This document shows positions 27,834-37,082 of a stretch of DNA of 64,000 bases, one piece after another. This stretch comes from Candidatus Schneewindia gallinarum (GTDB taxonomy: Bacteria; Bacillota; Clostridia; Oscillospirales; Ruminococcaceae), in NCBI GenBank assembly GCA_904420175.1, contig CAJFUF010000005.1, forward strand, positions 1-64,000, in the 5' to 3' direction. The notes beneath the pieces were generated by a model. That model saw nothing but the letters and a program-made list of their open reading frames with translations, was not told the origin of the DNA and did not search any database. Numbering within the stretch: the stretch's first letter is position 1; each line of letters starts with the position of its first letter. The position numbers and the translations under genes are program-made.

Positions 27834-30756
27834 GTACTGCTTTCGCCTCCTGTTTTTCCTCAATGGCGGCGAACAGGCTGCGCAGCCGGATTTTTACCGC
27901 GCCGAGGTTGGTGATTTCGTCAATTTTGATCTGGGTGTAAATTTTGTCGCCCGCCTCCAGAATACTGCGTACCTCGTCCGTGGTAATGGCATCCACGCCG
28001 CAGCCGAAGGAAACCAGCTGCACAAGGTTCATGTCGTCCTGGGTGGTGACATAGTTGGCGGCGGAGTAAAGCCGCGCGTGGTAGGTCCACTGGTTCAGTA
28101 CCGTGGTGGGCATTTTCGGCATAAGATGGCTGACCGCATCCTCTGAGATAACCGCTGCGCCGAAGCCTGCAATCAGCAGGTCGATCCCGTGGTTGATCTC
28201 CTCATCCAGGTGGTAGGGGCGGCCGCACAGCACGATGATCTGCCTGCCCTCGCGCCGGGCCTCCTCAATAATCTCCTGTCCCTTTTCTCTGACGGCGGCA
28301 AGATAACGGTCGTATTCCTCATAGGCCTTCTTCGCCGCATGCTTCACTTCCTTAAGGCCGATGCCGTCAAAGTATTTCTGAAGGATAGCCGTCATCTTTT
28401 TCGGGAAGTCGTGTTTGCGGTGAATACCGATGTAGTCATAAATAAACGTATTGTCCGCAAGCCGCCGGTCATTTGCGGCGATAACCTCCGGGTAGTAGGC
28501 CACAACCGGGCAGTTGTAATGGTTGTCACCCATACCCTCATCAATGTTGTAGCTCATGCAGGGGTAGAAGATGGCGTCCACCCCCCGGTCCAGCAGGGCG
28601 GCAATATGCCCGTGAATCAGCTTGGCGGGGAAACACACCGTGTCGGAGGGGATGGTGCCCTGCCCCTTCAAATACAGCTCCCGGCTGGAGCGGGGGGAGG
28701 TGACAAGGGAGAAGCCGAGCTCTGTAAAGAACACGGTCCAGAAGGGCAGCAGCTCATACATGTTCAGTCCCATGGGGATGCCAATGACGGCGCGGGGGGT
28801 GTCAATCTGCCCGCGTTTCTTGTACTGCTCCAGCAGTTCCTGCTTGAAGCGGTAGATATTCAGCTTCCCGTCCGAACGTTTACCCGCAATGGGCCGTTCG
28901 CACCGGTTCCCGCTGATGAACTTCCGCCCGCCGGAGAAGGTGTTGACCGTCAGCTGGCAGTTGTTGCTGCACAGCCCGCAGTTGATGTTTTTTACCTCGT
29001 GGGTAAAGTCCTTCAGCTGGGCGGCATCCAGCACGGTGCTGTGCTGTTTCTTTTTGCCCATGCCGTACAGTGCGGCTCCATAGGCGCCCATCAGCCCCGC
29101 AATGGCCGGGGCAACCACATCGCACTGCAGCTCCTTCTCAAATGCGCGCAGCACGGCCTTGTTTAAAAAGGTGCCGCCCTGCACCACGATGTGCCGGCCG
29201 AGGCTGGTCGGGTTGGAGGCACGGATTACCTTGTACAGGGCGTTTTTCACCACGCTGATGGACAGCCCTGCCGAAATGTTTTCAATGGATGCGCCGTCCT
29301 TCTGCGCCTGTTTCACGGAGGAGTTCATGAACACCGTGCACCGGCTGCCCAGTTCCACCGGCCTGTCTGCAAACAGGCCAAGGTTGGCAAAATCCTCGAT
29401 AGAATAGCCCAGCGCCTCCGCAAAAGTCTGAAGGAAGGAGCCGCAGCCGGAGGAACAAGCTTCGTTTAAGAAGATGTTGGTGATGACCCCATCCTCCACC
29501 TGAAAGCATTTCATGTCCTGCCCGCCGATGTCAATAACAAAGTCCACCTCCGGCATGAAACGGCGTGCAGCGGTAAAATGCGCCACTGTTTCCACCACGC
29601 CAAAATCACCCTGGAAGGCGTTTTTGATAATTTCCTCGCCGTAGCCGGTGGAAGTGACGGAGGCAATCTGGATATAAGGATACTTTTCATACAGCCCCAG
29701 AAGGTAGTCCCGGATAATGGGCACCGGATTGCCCCCCGCCTTTTGGTAACTGGACAGCAGCAGGCTGCCCTCGCTGTCAATCACTGCGGTCTTAACTGTG
29801 GTGGAGCCTGCGTCAATTCCGATATGTACCGGGCCCGTCTGCTCGTTCAGCTGTTTGTAGGGGACGGTGGCCTTGGCATGCCGGGCACAGAATTCGTCGT
29901 ATTCCTGCTTGTTTTTAAACAGCGGCTCATTATAGGCGAAGTCGCCCGAACCGTCGTATGCGTTCAGCTTTGCGATCACGCTTTCCAGCGTGTCCTCCTT
30001 ATCCGAATACAGCGCTGCGCCCAGCGCCACAAAATACAGCGAGTTTTCCGGCAGCGTCCCCTGAAGGCCCAGCGACCAGTCAAAGGCATTTTTCAGTTCG
30101 CTTAAAAAGGAGATGGGCCCGCCCAGGTAGACGACGTTCCCCTCAATTGCCCGGCCCTGTGCAAGGCCGCCGATGGTCTGGTTGACCACGGCGTAGAAAA
30201 TGCTGGCCGCAATATCCTCCTTTTTTGCCCCCTGGTTAAGCAGCGGCTGAATGTCCGTCTTGGCAAACACGCCGCAGCGGGAGGCGATGGTGTAAATTTT
30301 TTCGTGTTTTTTCGCCGCCTCATTCAATTCCTCAAGGGACATACCCAGCAGGGTGGACATCTGGTCAATAAACGCACCGGTGCCGCCTGCGCAGGATCCG
30401 TTCATGCGCACTTCCATGCCGCCGTCAAGAAAGATGATTTTCGCATCCTCACCGCCAAGCTCAATAATCACGTCGGTTCCGGGCAGAAAGCGGTTGGCCG
30501 CCACCCGGGTGGCAAACACCTCCTGAACGAAGGGAATGCCGCACTTGGTGGCAAAACCCATTCCGGCGGAACCGGAGATGGACAGCAGAACCGGCCGCCC
30601 GTGTACCACCTCGCTGTCCAGCCGCGACAGCAGCTCCACGGCTTTTTCTACAATGTGGGAAAAGTGCCGCTCGTAGGAGGAGTAGAGAATCTGCTCCTGC
30701 TCGTCAAGAACGACGCACTTAATGGTTGTGGAACCAATATCCAATCCGATTTTCAA
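27826..30756 (-). CDS. acyl-CoA dehydratase activase, two BadF-type ATPase domains plus DUF2229-like region
   Basis: MKIGLDIGSTTIKCVVLD and GPVHIGIDAGSTTVKTAVID; ACSSGCGSFLQTFA; 8-nt overlap with the downstream gene. Confidence 0.9.
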   Translation of the reverse strand: MKIGLDIGSTTIKCVVLDEQEQILYSSYERHFSHIVEKAVELLSRLDSEVVHGRPVLLSISGSAGMGFATKCGIPFVQEVFATRVAANRFLPGTDVIIELGGEDAKIIFLDGGMEVRMNGSCAGGTGAFIDQMSTLLGMSLEELNEAAKKHEKIYTIASRCGVFAKTDIQPLLNQGAKKEDIAASIFYAVVNQTIGGLAQGRAIEGNVVYLGGPISFLSELKNAFDWSLGLQGTLPENSLYFVALGAALYSDKEDTLESVIAKLNAYDGSGDFAYNEPLFKNKQEYDEFCARHAKATVPYKQLNEQTGPVHIGIDAGSTTVKTAVIDSEGSLLLSSYQKAGGNPVPIIRDYLLGLYEKYPYIQIASVTSTGYGEEIIKNAFQGDFGVVETVAHFTAARRFMPEVDFVIDIGGQDMKCFQVEDGVITNIFLNEACSSGCGSFLQTFAEALGYSIEDFANLGLFADRPVELGSRCTVFMNSSVKQAQKDGASIENISAGLSISVVKNALYKVIRASNPTSLGRHIVVQGGTFLNKAVLRAFEKELQCDVVAPAIAGLMGAYGAALYGMGKKKQHSTVLDAAQLKDFTHEVKNINCGLCSNNCQLTVNTFSGGRKFISGNRCERPIAGKRSDGKLNIYRFKQELLEQYKKRGQIDTPRAVIGIPMGLNMYELLPFWTVFFTELGFSLVTSPRSSRELYLKGQGTIPSDTVCFPAKLIHGHIAALLDRGVDAIFYPCMSYNIDEGMGDNHYNCPVVAYYPEVIAANDRRLADNTFIYDYIGIHRKHDFPKKMTAILQKYFDGIGLKEVKHAAKKAYEEYDRYLAAVREKGQEIIEEARREGRQIIVLCGRPYHLDEEINHGIDLLIAGFGAAVISEDAVSHLMPKMPTTVLNQWTYHARLYSAANYVTTQDDMNLVQLVSFGCGVDAITTDEVRSILEAGDKIYTQIKIDEITNLGAVKIRLRSLFAAIEEKQEAKAVHE

Positions 30757-31027
30757 TCTATCATCTCCTGTCCTGGGTGAAAGAACACCTGTTCTTTACA
30801 GCTTTGTGCCGCCATCTTGCTGGATAAGGCGGAGGCCCTCAGTAAAATGGCACGAAGCGCCCGCCTACAGGGCGCTTCCGCATAACAAATCGTTAAAAAA
30901 CTGCATTCATATCTAAGTATAGTATTTTGTCGAAACAGTGTCAAGAAAGGGGAAAGATCTGACAACAGAAAAAGGGCCTTGAGGCCACCGGGATACCGGT
31001 CCTCAAAACCCCTTTTCTTTTCCATTT

Positions 31028-32470
31028 TTACAGGACGGGGGCGCGGCGCACAAAGCCCTGTTCGAAGGCGTCCGCCAGCTGCAAAATCCGATCCTCGCTG
31101 AAAGCGCGGCCCACAATGGACATTCCAATGGGCAGCCCGCTTTCTGTATAGCCGCAGGTGGTGTTGACGGCGGGCAGTCCGGCAATGTTGACTGCCACCG
31201 TGTAAATATCTGCAAGGTACATCTTAACCGGGTCGTCCTCCCGCTCCCCAATGCGGAAGGCCGGGTCGGTGGTGGTGGGTGTCAGGATGGCGTCGCAGGT
31301 TTCAAAAATGGCGGCATATTCACGCTTGATCCGCTCCCTTAACAGCACGGCCTTTTTGTAGTACGCATCATAATAGCCGCTGGACAGCGCATAGGTGCCA
31401 AGCAGAATCCGCCGCTTGACCTCCTCGCCGAAGCCCTCGGCCCTTGTGCGCTTCACCATGTCCACATAGCCGTCGGCGTGGGAAGTACGGTAGCCGTATT
31501 TTACCCCGTCGAACCGCGCCAGGTTGGAGCTGGCCTCAGAGGAGGAGATAAGGTAGTAGGCGGGAATGGCGTAGGGAAGGCTCGGCATGGACACCTCCAC
31601 AATTTCGGCGCCCATGGCCTTGTAGGTATCTGCCGCCGCAAGCACCGAGGCCTTGATTTGCGGGTCAAGCCCCTCACCGAAAAATTCCTTCGGAAGGGCG
31701 ATGCGCAGCCCCTTGATATCCTGGGAAAGCAGGCTCCCGGCACTCTGCTTCATGCCGACACTGGTGGAGTCGCGGGGATCCTTGCCCGCAATGGCATCCA
31801 GCACCAGCGCGCAGTCCCTGGCGCTGCCGGCAATGGGCCCAATCTGGTCAAGGCTGGAGGCGAAGGCCACAAGCCCGAAACGGGATACGGCGCCGTAAGT
31901 CGGCTTAATCCCCGTCACCCCGCAGAAGGCGGAGGGCTGGCGAATGCTGCCGCCCGTGTCGGAGCCCAGCGCCGCCGCGCACAGGCCCGCGGCCACGGCT
32001 GCGGCACTGCCGCCGGAGGAGCCGCCCGGCACCCGGGTCAGATCGTAGGGGTTTTTTGTCTTTTTAAAGTAGGAGGTCTGGGTGGAGGCGCCCATCGCAA
32101 ACTCGTCCAAGCTGGTCTTGCCAAGCAGCACTGCGTTTTGCGCCTTCAGCTTGTCGATGACTGTGGCATCATAGGGCGGCACAAAGTTGTACAGCATTTT
32201 GGAGGAGCAGGTGGTCAGCACCCCCTCGGTGCAGATGTTATCCTTCACAGCAAGGGGAATCCCCGTCAGCGTGTCTGCGTTGCCTTCATCAATGCGCTTT
32301 TGCGCCTGCTCGGCAGCTTTCAGCGCCTCGTCGGCGCACACAGTGATGTAGCTTTCCAACGCCCCGTCTTTTTTCTCAATTTCCGCCAAATACTCTTTTG
32401 TCAATTCCACCGCGCCAATTTCACGCTTGTCCAGTTTTTCACGCAGCGCGGCAATCCTTTCGTTTCTCAT
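31028..32470 (-). CDS. gatA: Asp-tRNA(Asn)/Glu-tRNA(Gln) amidotransferase subunit A
   Basis: amidase signature PGGSSGGSAAAVAAG...GSDTGGSIRQP. Confidence 0.96.
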   Translation of the reverse strand: MRNERIAALREKLDKREIGAVELTKEYLAEIEKKDGALESYITVCADEALKAAEQAQKRIDEGNADTLTGIPLAVKDNICTEGVLTTCSSKMLYNFVPPYDATVIDKLKAQNAVLLGKTSLDEFAMGASTQTSYFKKTKNPYDLTRVPGGSSGGSAAAVAAGLCAAALGSDTGGSIRQPSAFCGVTGIKPTYGAVSRFGLVAFASSLDQIGPIAGSARDCALVLDAIAGKDPRDSTSVGMKQSAGSLLSQDIKGLRIALPKEFFGEGLDPQIKASVLAAADTYKAMGAEIVEVSMPSLPYAIPAYYLISSSEASSNLARFDGVKYGYRTSHADGYVDMVKRTRAEGFGEEVKRRILLGTYALSSGYYDAYYKKAVLLRERIKREYAAIFETCDAILTPTTTDPAFRIGEREDDPVKMYLADIYTVAVNIAGLPAVNTTCGYTESGLPIGMSIVGRAFSEDRILQLADAFEQGFVRRAPVL

Positions 32471-32482
32471 GCGTCGCCCCTC

Positions 32483-32785
32483 CTATTCCACAACTTTGGG
32501 CACAAGGAACAGCCCGCTGACTTCCTTGGGGGCGTTCTGCATGGCCTGCTTCTGGGGGATGGAGGGCTGAATCTCGTCCGGACGAAAGTCGGACGGGGGA
32601 AGCGTGCTGTCCAGCTTGGTCTCACAGTCGGACAGGTCCAGCCCGGCAATCGTGTCCATCAAATCAATAATGCCGCTCATCTCTCCCTGAATTTTTGTAA
32701 GCGCCTGCTCGTCAAAATCAATTCGGGACAGGTTGGCAAGGTGGGCGACCGTCTCTTTTGTAATCATATCCATACTCCTGTGCAT
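32483..32785 (-). CDS. gatC: Asp-tRNA(Asn)/Glu-tRNA(Gln) amidotransferase subunit C
   Basis: VAHLANLSRIDFDE...; immediately upstream of gatA. Confidence 0.93.
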   Translation of the reverse strand: MHRSMDMITKETVAHLANLSRIDFDEQALTKIQGEMSGIIDLMDTIAGLDLSDCETKLDSTLPPSDFRPDEIQPSIPQKQAMQNAPKEVSGLFLVPKVVE

Positions 32786-32920
32786 CAGAATTTACCTTTC
32801 TATTTTACCAGAAACCGCTTCTTTAAACAATACAATATTTACAACCGGGCGGAAATGCATTAAAATAGTAGCAGCGCGATAAAGCGGCGCCAGGCCGCAA
32901 TCGGAAGGGAAGTGTCCAGT

Positions 32921-33766
32921 ATGAAGCGCAACTTTATCAAGATGCATGGAATTGGCAACGATTACATCTATTTCGACTGTTTGAAGGAACAGCCGCTGCC
33001 GGATCCGTCGGAGGCGGCGGTTCGCCTGTCCGACCGACACAAGTCCATCGGCGGCGACGGGGTTGTCCTTATCCTGCCAAGCGATAAGGCGGATTTCCGC
33101 ATGCGGATGTTCAATGCGGACGGCTCAGAGGGGAAGATGTGTGGAAACGCCATCCGCTGCGTCGGAAAATATGTGTACGACTATGGCTACACGGATAAGA
33201 CGCAGGTTTCGGTGGAGACGCTCAGCGGTATTAAATATCTGACGCTCAGCGTGCAGGATGGAAAGGTCTCCTCTGTGTGCGTGGACATGGGCGAGGCGGT
33301 TCTGGCCCCCCGGGACATCCCGGTGGATGCGGACGGCTCCCAGTTTGTAAATATCCCGGTTACGGTGGACGGTCAATCGGTGTATCTGACTTGCGTCAGC
33401 ATGGGCAATCCACACGCCGTGCAGTTTTGCCCCAGCGTGGCGGACCTGGACCTTGCGGCCATCGGCCCGAAGCTGGAGCATCATCCGCTGTTCCCGGACA
33501 GAGTCAATGCGGAGTATGTGCGTGTCATTGACGAACATACACTGGAGATGCGCGTGTGGGAGCGCGGTTCGGGGGAGACCATGGCCTGCGGCACCGGCGC
33601 CTGCGCCACGGTGGTGGCCGCGGTACTGAACGGCCACTGTAAAAAGGACACGGACGTTACCGTGAAGCTGTTGGGGGGCGATTTAAATATCGTCTGGCGT
33701 TCGGATGGACATGTGATGATGACCGGCCCGGCTGCCGTCAGCTTTGAGGGAACGGTGACACTGTAA
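32921..33766 (+). CDS. dapF: diaminopimelate epimerase
   Basis: KMHGIGNDYIYFD; EGKMCGNAIRC; GETMACGTGACA. Confidence 0.96.
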   Translation: MKRNFIKMHGIGNDYIYFDCLKEQPLPDPSEAAVRLSDRHKSIGGDGVVLILPSDKADFRMRMFNADGSEGKMCGNAIRCVGKYVYDYGYTDKTQVSVETLSGIKYLTLSVQDGKVSSVCVDMGEAVLAPRDIPVDADGSQFVNIPVTVDGQSVYLTCVSMGNPHAVQFCPSVADLDLAAIGPKLEHHPLFPDRVNAEYVRVIDEHTLEMRVWERGSGETMACGTGACATVVAAVLNGHCKKDTDVTVKLLGGDLNIVWRSDGHVMMTGPAAVSFEGTVTL

Positions 33767-33788
33767 TTATAAGGAGAGGAGAAGCAGC

Positions 33789-34988
33789 ATGTTTTCAGTA
33801 AATGAGCATTATCTCGACATTAAACAAAGCTACATTTTTACGGAGATTGCGGCCCGGGTCCGCAAATTTTCCGAGGAGCACCCGGATAAAAAGGTGATCC
33901 GCATGGGCATCGGCGACGTGACGCTGCCGCTGGCCAAAACCGTGGTGGAGGCGCTGGTGAAGGCCTCACAGGAGATGGGCGTGAAAGAGACGTTCCACGG
34001 CTACGGACCGGAGCAGGGATATGACTTTTTAAGGGAGAGAATTTCCGAATACTACGCATCCATGGGCGTCACGCTGCAGGATGGGGAAGTGTTTGTCAGC
34101 GACGGTGCCAAAAGTGATGTTGCCAACATCACCGACCTGTTTGGAAACGACAACGTGGTGCTGATTTGCGACCCGGTCTATCCTGTCTATGTGGACACCA
34201 ACCGTATGCTTGGCCGTACCATCAAGTTTTTGCAGGGGGATGAAAGCAACGGCTTCCTGCCCATGCCTCCCTCTTTCCACGGGGATATCATTTATCTGTG
34301 CTCCCCCAACAACCCCACCGGCGCGGTGTACGACCGCGCACAGCTGAAGGCATGGGTGGACTATGCCAAGGCGGAGGGCGCCATCATCCTGTTCGACGCC
34401 GCGTATGAGTCGTTTATTGAAGACCCGTCCCTGCCGCGTTCCATTTTTGAAATTGACGGTGCAAAGGACTGCGCGATCGAGTTTTGCAGCCTGTCCAAAA
34501 CTGCCGGCTTCACCGGCACCCGCTGTGGTTATACAGTGGTGCCGAAGGGGATTGAAGTCACGGCAAAGAACGGCAAGACACTGAACCTGAACGCCATGTG
34601 GATGCGCCGTCAGACCACGAAGTTCAACGGCGTTCCTTATATTATTCAGCGCGGGGCGGAGGCCGTCTTTACGCCGGAAGGCTTAAAGGAAATCCGGGAG
34701 AACATCCAGTATTACAAACAGAACGCAAAAATTTTGGCGGACTGTTTTACCGAGCTTGGCATTCCCTTCACCGGAGGAATTAATTCCCCTTACATCTGGT
34801 TAAAGTGCCCTGACGGAATGGATTCATGGGCTTTCTTTGACCTGCTGCTGAATGGAGCGGCCGTTGTGGGAACGCCCGGTGCGGGCTTTGGCGATGCAGG
34901 CGAGGGGTATTTCCGGCTGACCGCTTTCAGCGACAGGGAAAACACCCTCGAGGCGGTAGAGCGTATCAAAGCACTGCTGAAAAAATAG
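33789..34988 (+). CDS. dapL: LL-diaminopimelate aminotransferase
   Basis: YIFTEIAARV...RMGIGDVTLPL; SPNNPTGAVYDRAQL; SLSKTAGFTGTRCGY. Confidence 0.95.
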   Translation: MFSVNEHYLDIKQSYIFTEIAARVRKFSEEHPDKKVIRMGIGDVTLPLAKTVVEALVKASQEMGVKETFHGYGPEQGYDFLRERISEYYASMGVTLQDGEVFVSDGAKSDVANITDLFGNDNVVLICDPVYPVYVDTNRMLGRTIKFLQGDESNGFLPMPPSFHGDIIYLCSPNNPTGAVYDRAQLKAWVDYAKAEGAIILFDAAYESFIEDPSLPRSIFEIDGAKDCAIEFCSLSKTAGFTGTRCGYTVVPKGIEVTAKNGKTLNLNAMWMRRQTTKFNGVPYIIQRGAEAVFTPEGLKEIRENIQYYKQNAKILADCFTELGIPFTGGINSPYIWLKCPDGMDSWAFFDLLLNGAAVVGTPGAGFGDAGEGYFRLTAFSDRENTLEAVERIKALLKK

Positions 34989-34999
34989 AAAGAGTATAC

Positions 35000-35032
35000 A
35001 AAATACCCCCTGCCAGCCGGCAGGGGTATTTT
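35000..35032 (+). terminator. intrinsic terminator
   Basis: AAAATACCCCCTGCCAGCCGGCAGGGGTATTTT. Confidence 0.85.
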
Positions 35033-35148
35033 GTATTAAAGTGTACTTTATTTATGATATTATGTGTTAAATATAATATAAATAAACAAATTCCTGCTGG
35101 GAAAATATTTTAATAATAGGAAGAAAAATATGATTTTGGCCTCCTGTC

Positions 35149-35177
35149 TTGAGAATATTAAAAAAGTATAGTATAAT
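35149..35177 (+). promoter_or_regulatory. sigma-A promoter of the LicC-like gene
   Basis: TTGAGA-N17-TATAAT; implies translation starts downstream at GTG 35230. Confidence 0.75.
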
Positions 35178-35229
35178 GCTGCGGAGAAAGGGAAATTTCA
35201 ATTATGTAATCAAGGTTAGGGGAGAAAAA

Positions 35230-36111
35230 GTGGATCGCTGTCAATTTGATATTCTGGAATTTTTTGTCCAGAATCATCCGTTTCTGTCTTTGGAAGAGCT
35301 TTCTAAAAAAATTGGACTGCCCCTAGAGACAGTGAAAAATGTGCGCTCTGTATTAGAAGAAAAAGGTCTGCTACAAAACAATAAAATTACGGACCTGGGG
35401 CGAAAAGCGTTGGAGCCCTATAAAGCAAAACGCGCGATACTTTTTGCGGCAGGACTTGGCTCCAGACTTCTGCCGGTGACACAAAATATACCGAAACCTT
35501 TGGTACGGGTAAATGGGACTCGGCTGATTGATACGTTGATTGATGCAGTTTTAGCCGCTGGAATTGAGGAAATTATTGTGGTCCGGGGTTATCATTCTGA
35601 ACAGTTTGATCAGCTTCTTGGGAAATATCCAAACTTAAAATTTGTCGATAATCCATTTTTTGAGACACAAAATAATATATCGTCTGCAATGTGTGTCCGT
35701 GACTTATTTGAAAGCGCATATGTAATGGATGGAGATCTGTTATTGTATAATCCGAAGCTTATCAAGCCCTATCAGTATGAAAGCAATTATCTGGGGATCC
35801 CTGTTGACAAGACGGATGACTGGTGCCTTACTACACAGAATGGCTATATCAAAAGCATGGTCATCGGTGGGAAGCGTTGCTATACAATGGTGGGCGTTTC
35901 ATTCTGGTCTCCAGAGGATGGAAAGCGGCTTGCAAACCACTTGAAAGTAATTTATGACAGAAAAGACGGAAAACAGTGCTTTTGGGATCAAGTGGCCTTG
36001 GACTTTTTCCAGGATCAGTATAAAATACGGGTACGCTCTTGCAGCTCATGGGATATTGCCGAAATTGATACGTTGGCGGATTTAAAAAAGGTTGATTGTT
36101 CCTACGCATAA
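35230..36111 (+). CDS. winged-helix domain fused to a LicC-like NTP transferase
   Basis: GTG 35230 behind AGGGGAG; N-terminal wHTH; AILFAAGLGSRLLPVTQNIPKPLVRVNG. Confidence 0.85.
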   Translation: MDRCQFDILEFFVQNHPFLSLEELSKKIGLPLETVKNVRSVLEEKGLLQNNKITDLGRKALEPYKAKRAILFAAGLGSRLLPVTQNIPKPLVRVNGTRLIDTLIDAVLAAGIEEIIVVRGYHSEQFDQLLGKYPNLKFVDNPFFETQNNISSAMCVRDLFESAYVMDGDLLLYNPKLIKPYQYESNYLGIPVDKTDDWCLTTQNGYIKSMVIGGKRCYTMVGVSFWSPEDGKRLANHLKVIYDRKDGKQCFWDQVALDFFQDQYKIRVRSCSSWDIAEIDTLADLKKVDCSYA

Positions 36112-36144
36112 AAGGAGATGAGGCTGTTGCCTCATCTCCTTTTT
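36110..36144 (+). terminator. intrinsic terminator
   Basis: AAAAGGAGATGAGGC-TGTT-GCCTCATCTCCTTTTT. Confidence 0.9.
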
Positions 36145-36171
36145 GACAAGCCTGTAGCAGAATGGTATAAT
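36143..36171 (+). promoter_or_regulatory. perfect-consensus sigma-A promoter
   Basis: TTGACA-N17-TATAAT, -35 box overlaps the terminator T tract. Confidence 0.85.
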
Positions 36172-36210
36172 CTTGTCACGCGTTGGATGAAAAAGGAGTT
36201 GCAGAGCAAG

Positions 36211-37059
36211 ATGATGTATCAGGAGTATGACGAGCAGACTTTACAGCGTTTACAGCATACAGAACTGGAAATTCTGAAGGATTTCGCCGATCTGTGCGAT
36301 AAGCACCGGATAGATTATTTTGGGGTTGGTGGCACGGCAATTGGCGCGGTACGTCATCAGGGCTTTATACCATGGGATGATGATATCGACATTGGGATGC
36401 TCAGAAAGGATTACGACCGTTTTCTTCAGATTGCAGAAAAGGAACTCGGCGAAAAATATGAGATCCTGAATTTTGAAACGAATACAAACTATCCTTTACC
36501 AACAACGCGCCTTGTGAAAAAGGGCACGGTATTTCAAGAGTATGCAATGAAAGGAATAGACTGTAATTTTGGGATTTTTTTGGACATCTACTTTTTTGAC
36601 AACATTGCAGATGAGGATAAAGCGATGAGGAGACAGGGCAAAACTGCCTGGTTCTGGGGGAAATTACTGATTTTGCGAAAAATTGCAAGACCCACGCTTT
36701 ATTATTCGGGACTCAAAGCTTCTTTAATCACTGCGGCGTGTGTTTGTGCCCATTTCTTTTTGCGGCTTTTCCGCATCTCCCCCCGCTTTTTATACTCCAA
36801 AGCGATGAAGGCCAGCAGACGATATGAGGACACTCCAACAAAAAGAGTCGCCTATTTTTTTGATCCGACGCCATTCACAAGCATCATGAAATTGGATGAT
36901 ATTGTGCCAACAAAAAAGATGCCCTTTAATGGTCTGATGATAAAATTCCCGGGTAATATTCATGCCTATTTGGAACGCAGGTATGGCGATTATATGACAT
37001 TACCGCCGGAGGATAAGCGGCATAACCATCCACCGATGGATCTTGATTTTGGAGAGTAA
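36211..37059 (+). CDS. LicD family phosphotransferase-type protein (copy 1)
   Basis: GGTAIGAVRHQGFIPWDDDIDIGM; start ATG 36211 after AAAGGAG. Confidence 0.92.
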   Translation: MMYQEYDEQTLQRLQHTELEILKDFADLCDKHRIDYFGVGGTAIGAVRHQGFIPWDDDIDIGMLRKDYDRFLQIAEKELGEKYEILNFETNTNYPLPTTRLVKKGTVFQEYAMKGIDCNFGIFLDIYFFDNIADEDKAMRRQGKTAWFWGKLLILRKIARPTLYYSGLKASLITAACVCAHFFLRLFRISPRFLYSKAMKASRRYEDTPTKRVAYFFDPTPFTSIMKLDDIVPTKKMPFNGLMIKFPGNIHAYLERRYGDYMTLPPEDKRHNHPPMDLDFGE

Positions 37060-37082
37060 TAAAAACTTGAAAGGGTTTCGAA

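Noticed and set aside
31478-32863. 461-aa plus-strand ORF
   Set aside because: Antisense shadow of gatA/gatC, which have clear family motifs
35149-35229. N-terminal extension of the LicC-like ORF
   Set aside because: Overlaps a TTGAGA-N17-TATAAT promoter; GTG 35230 has its own SD
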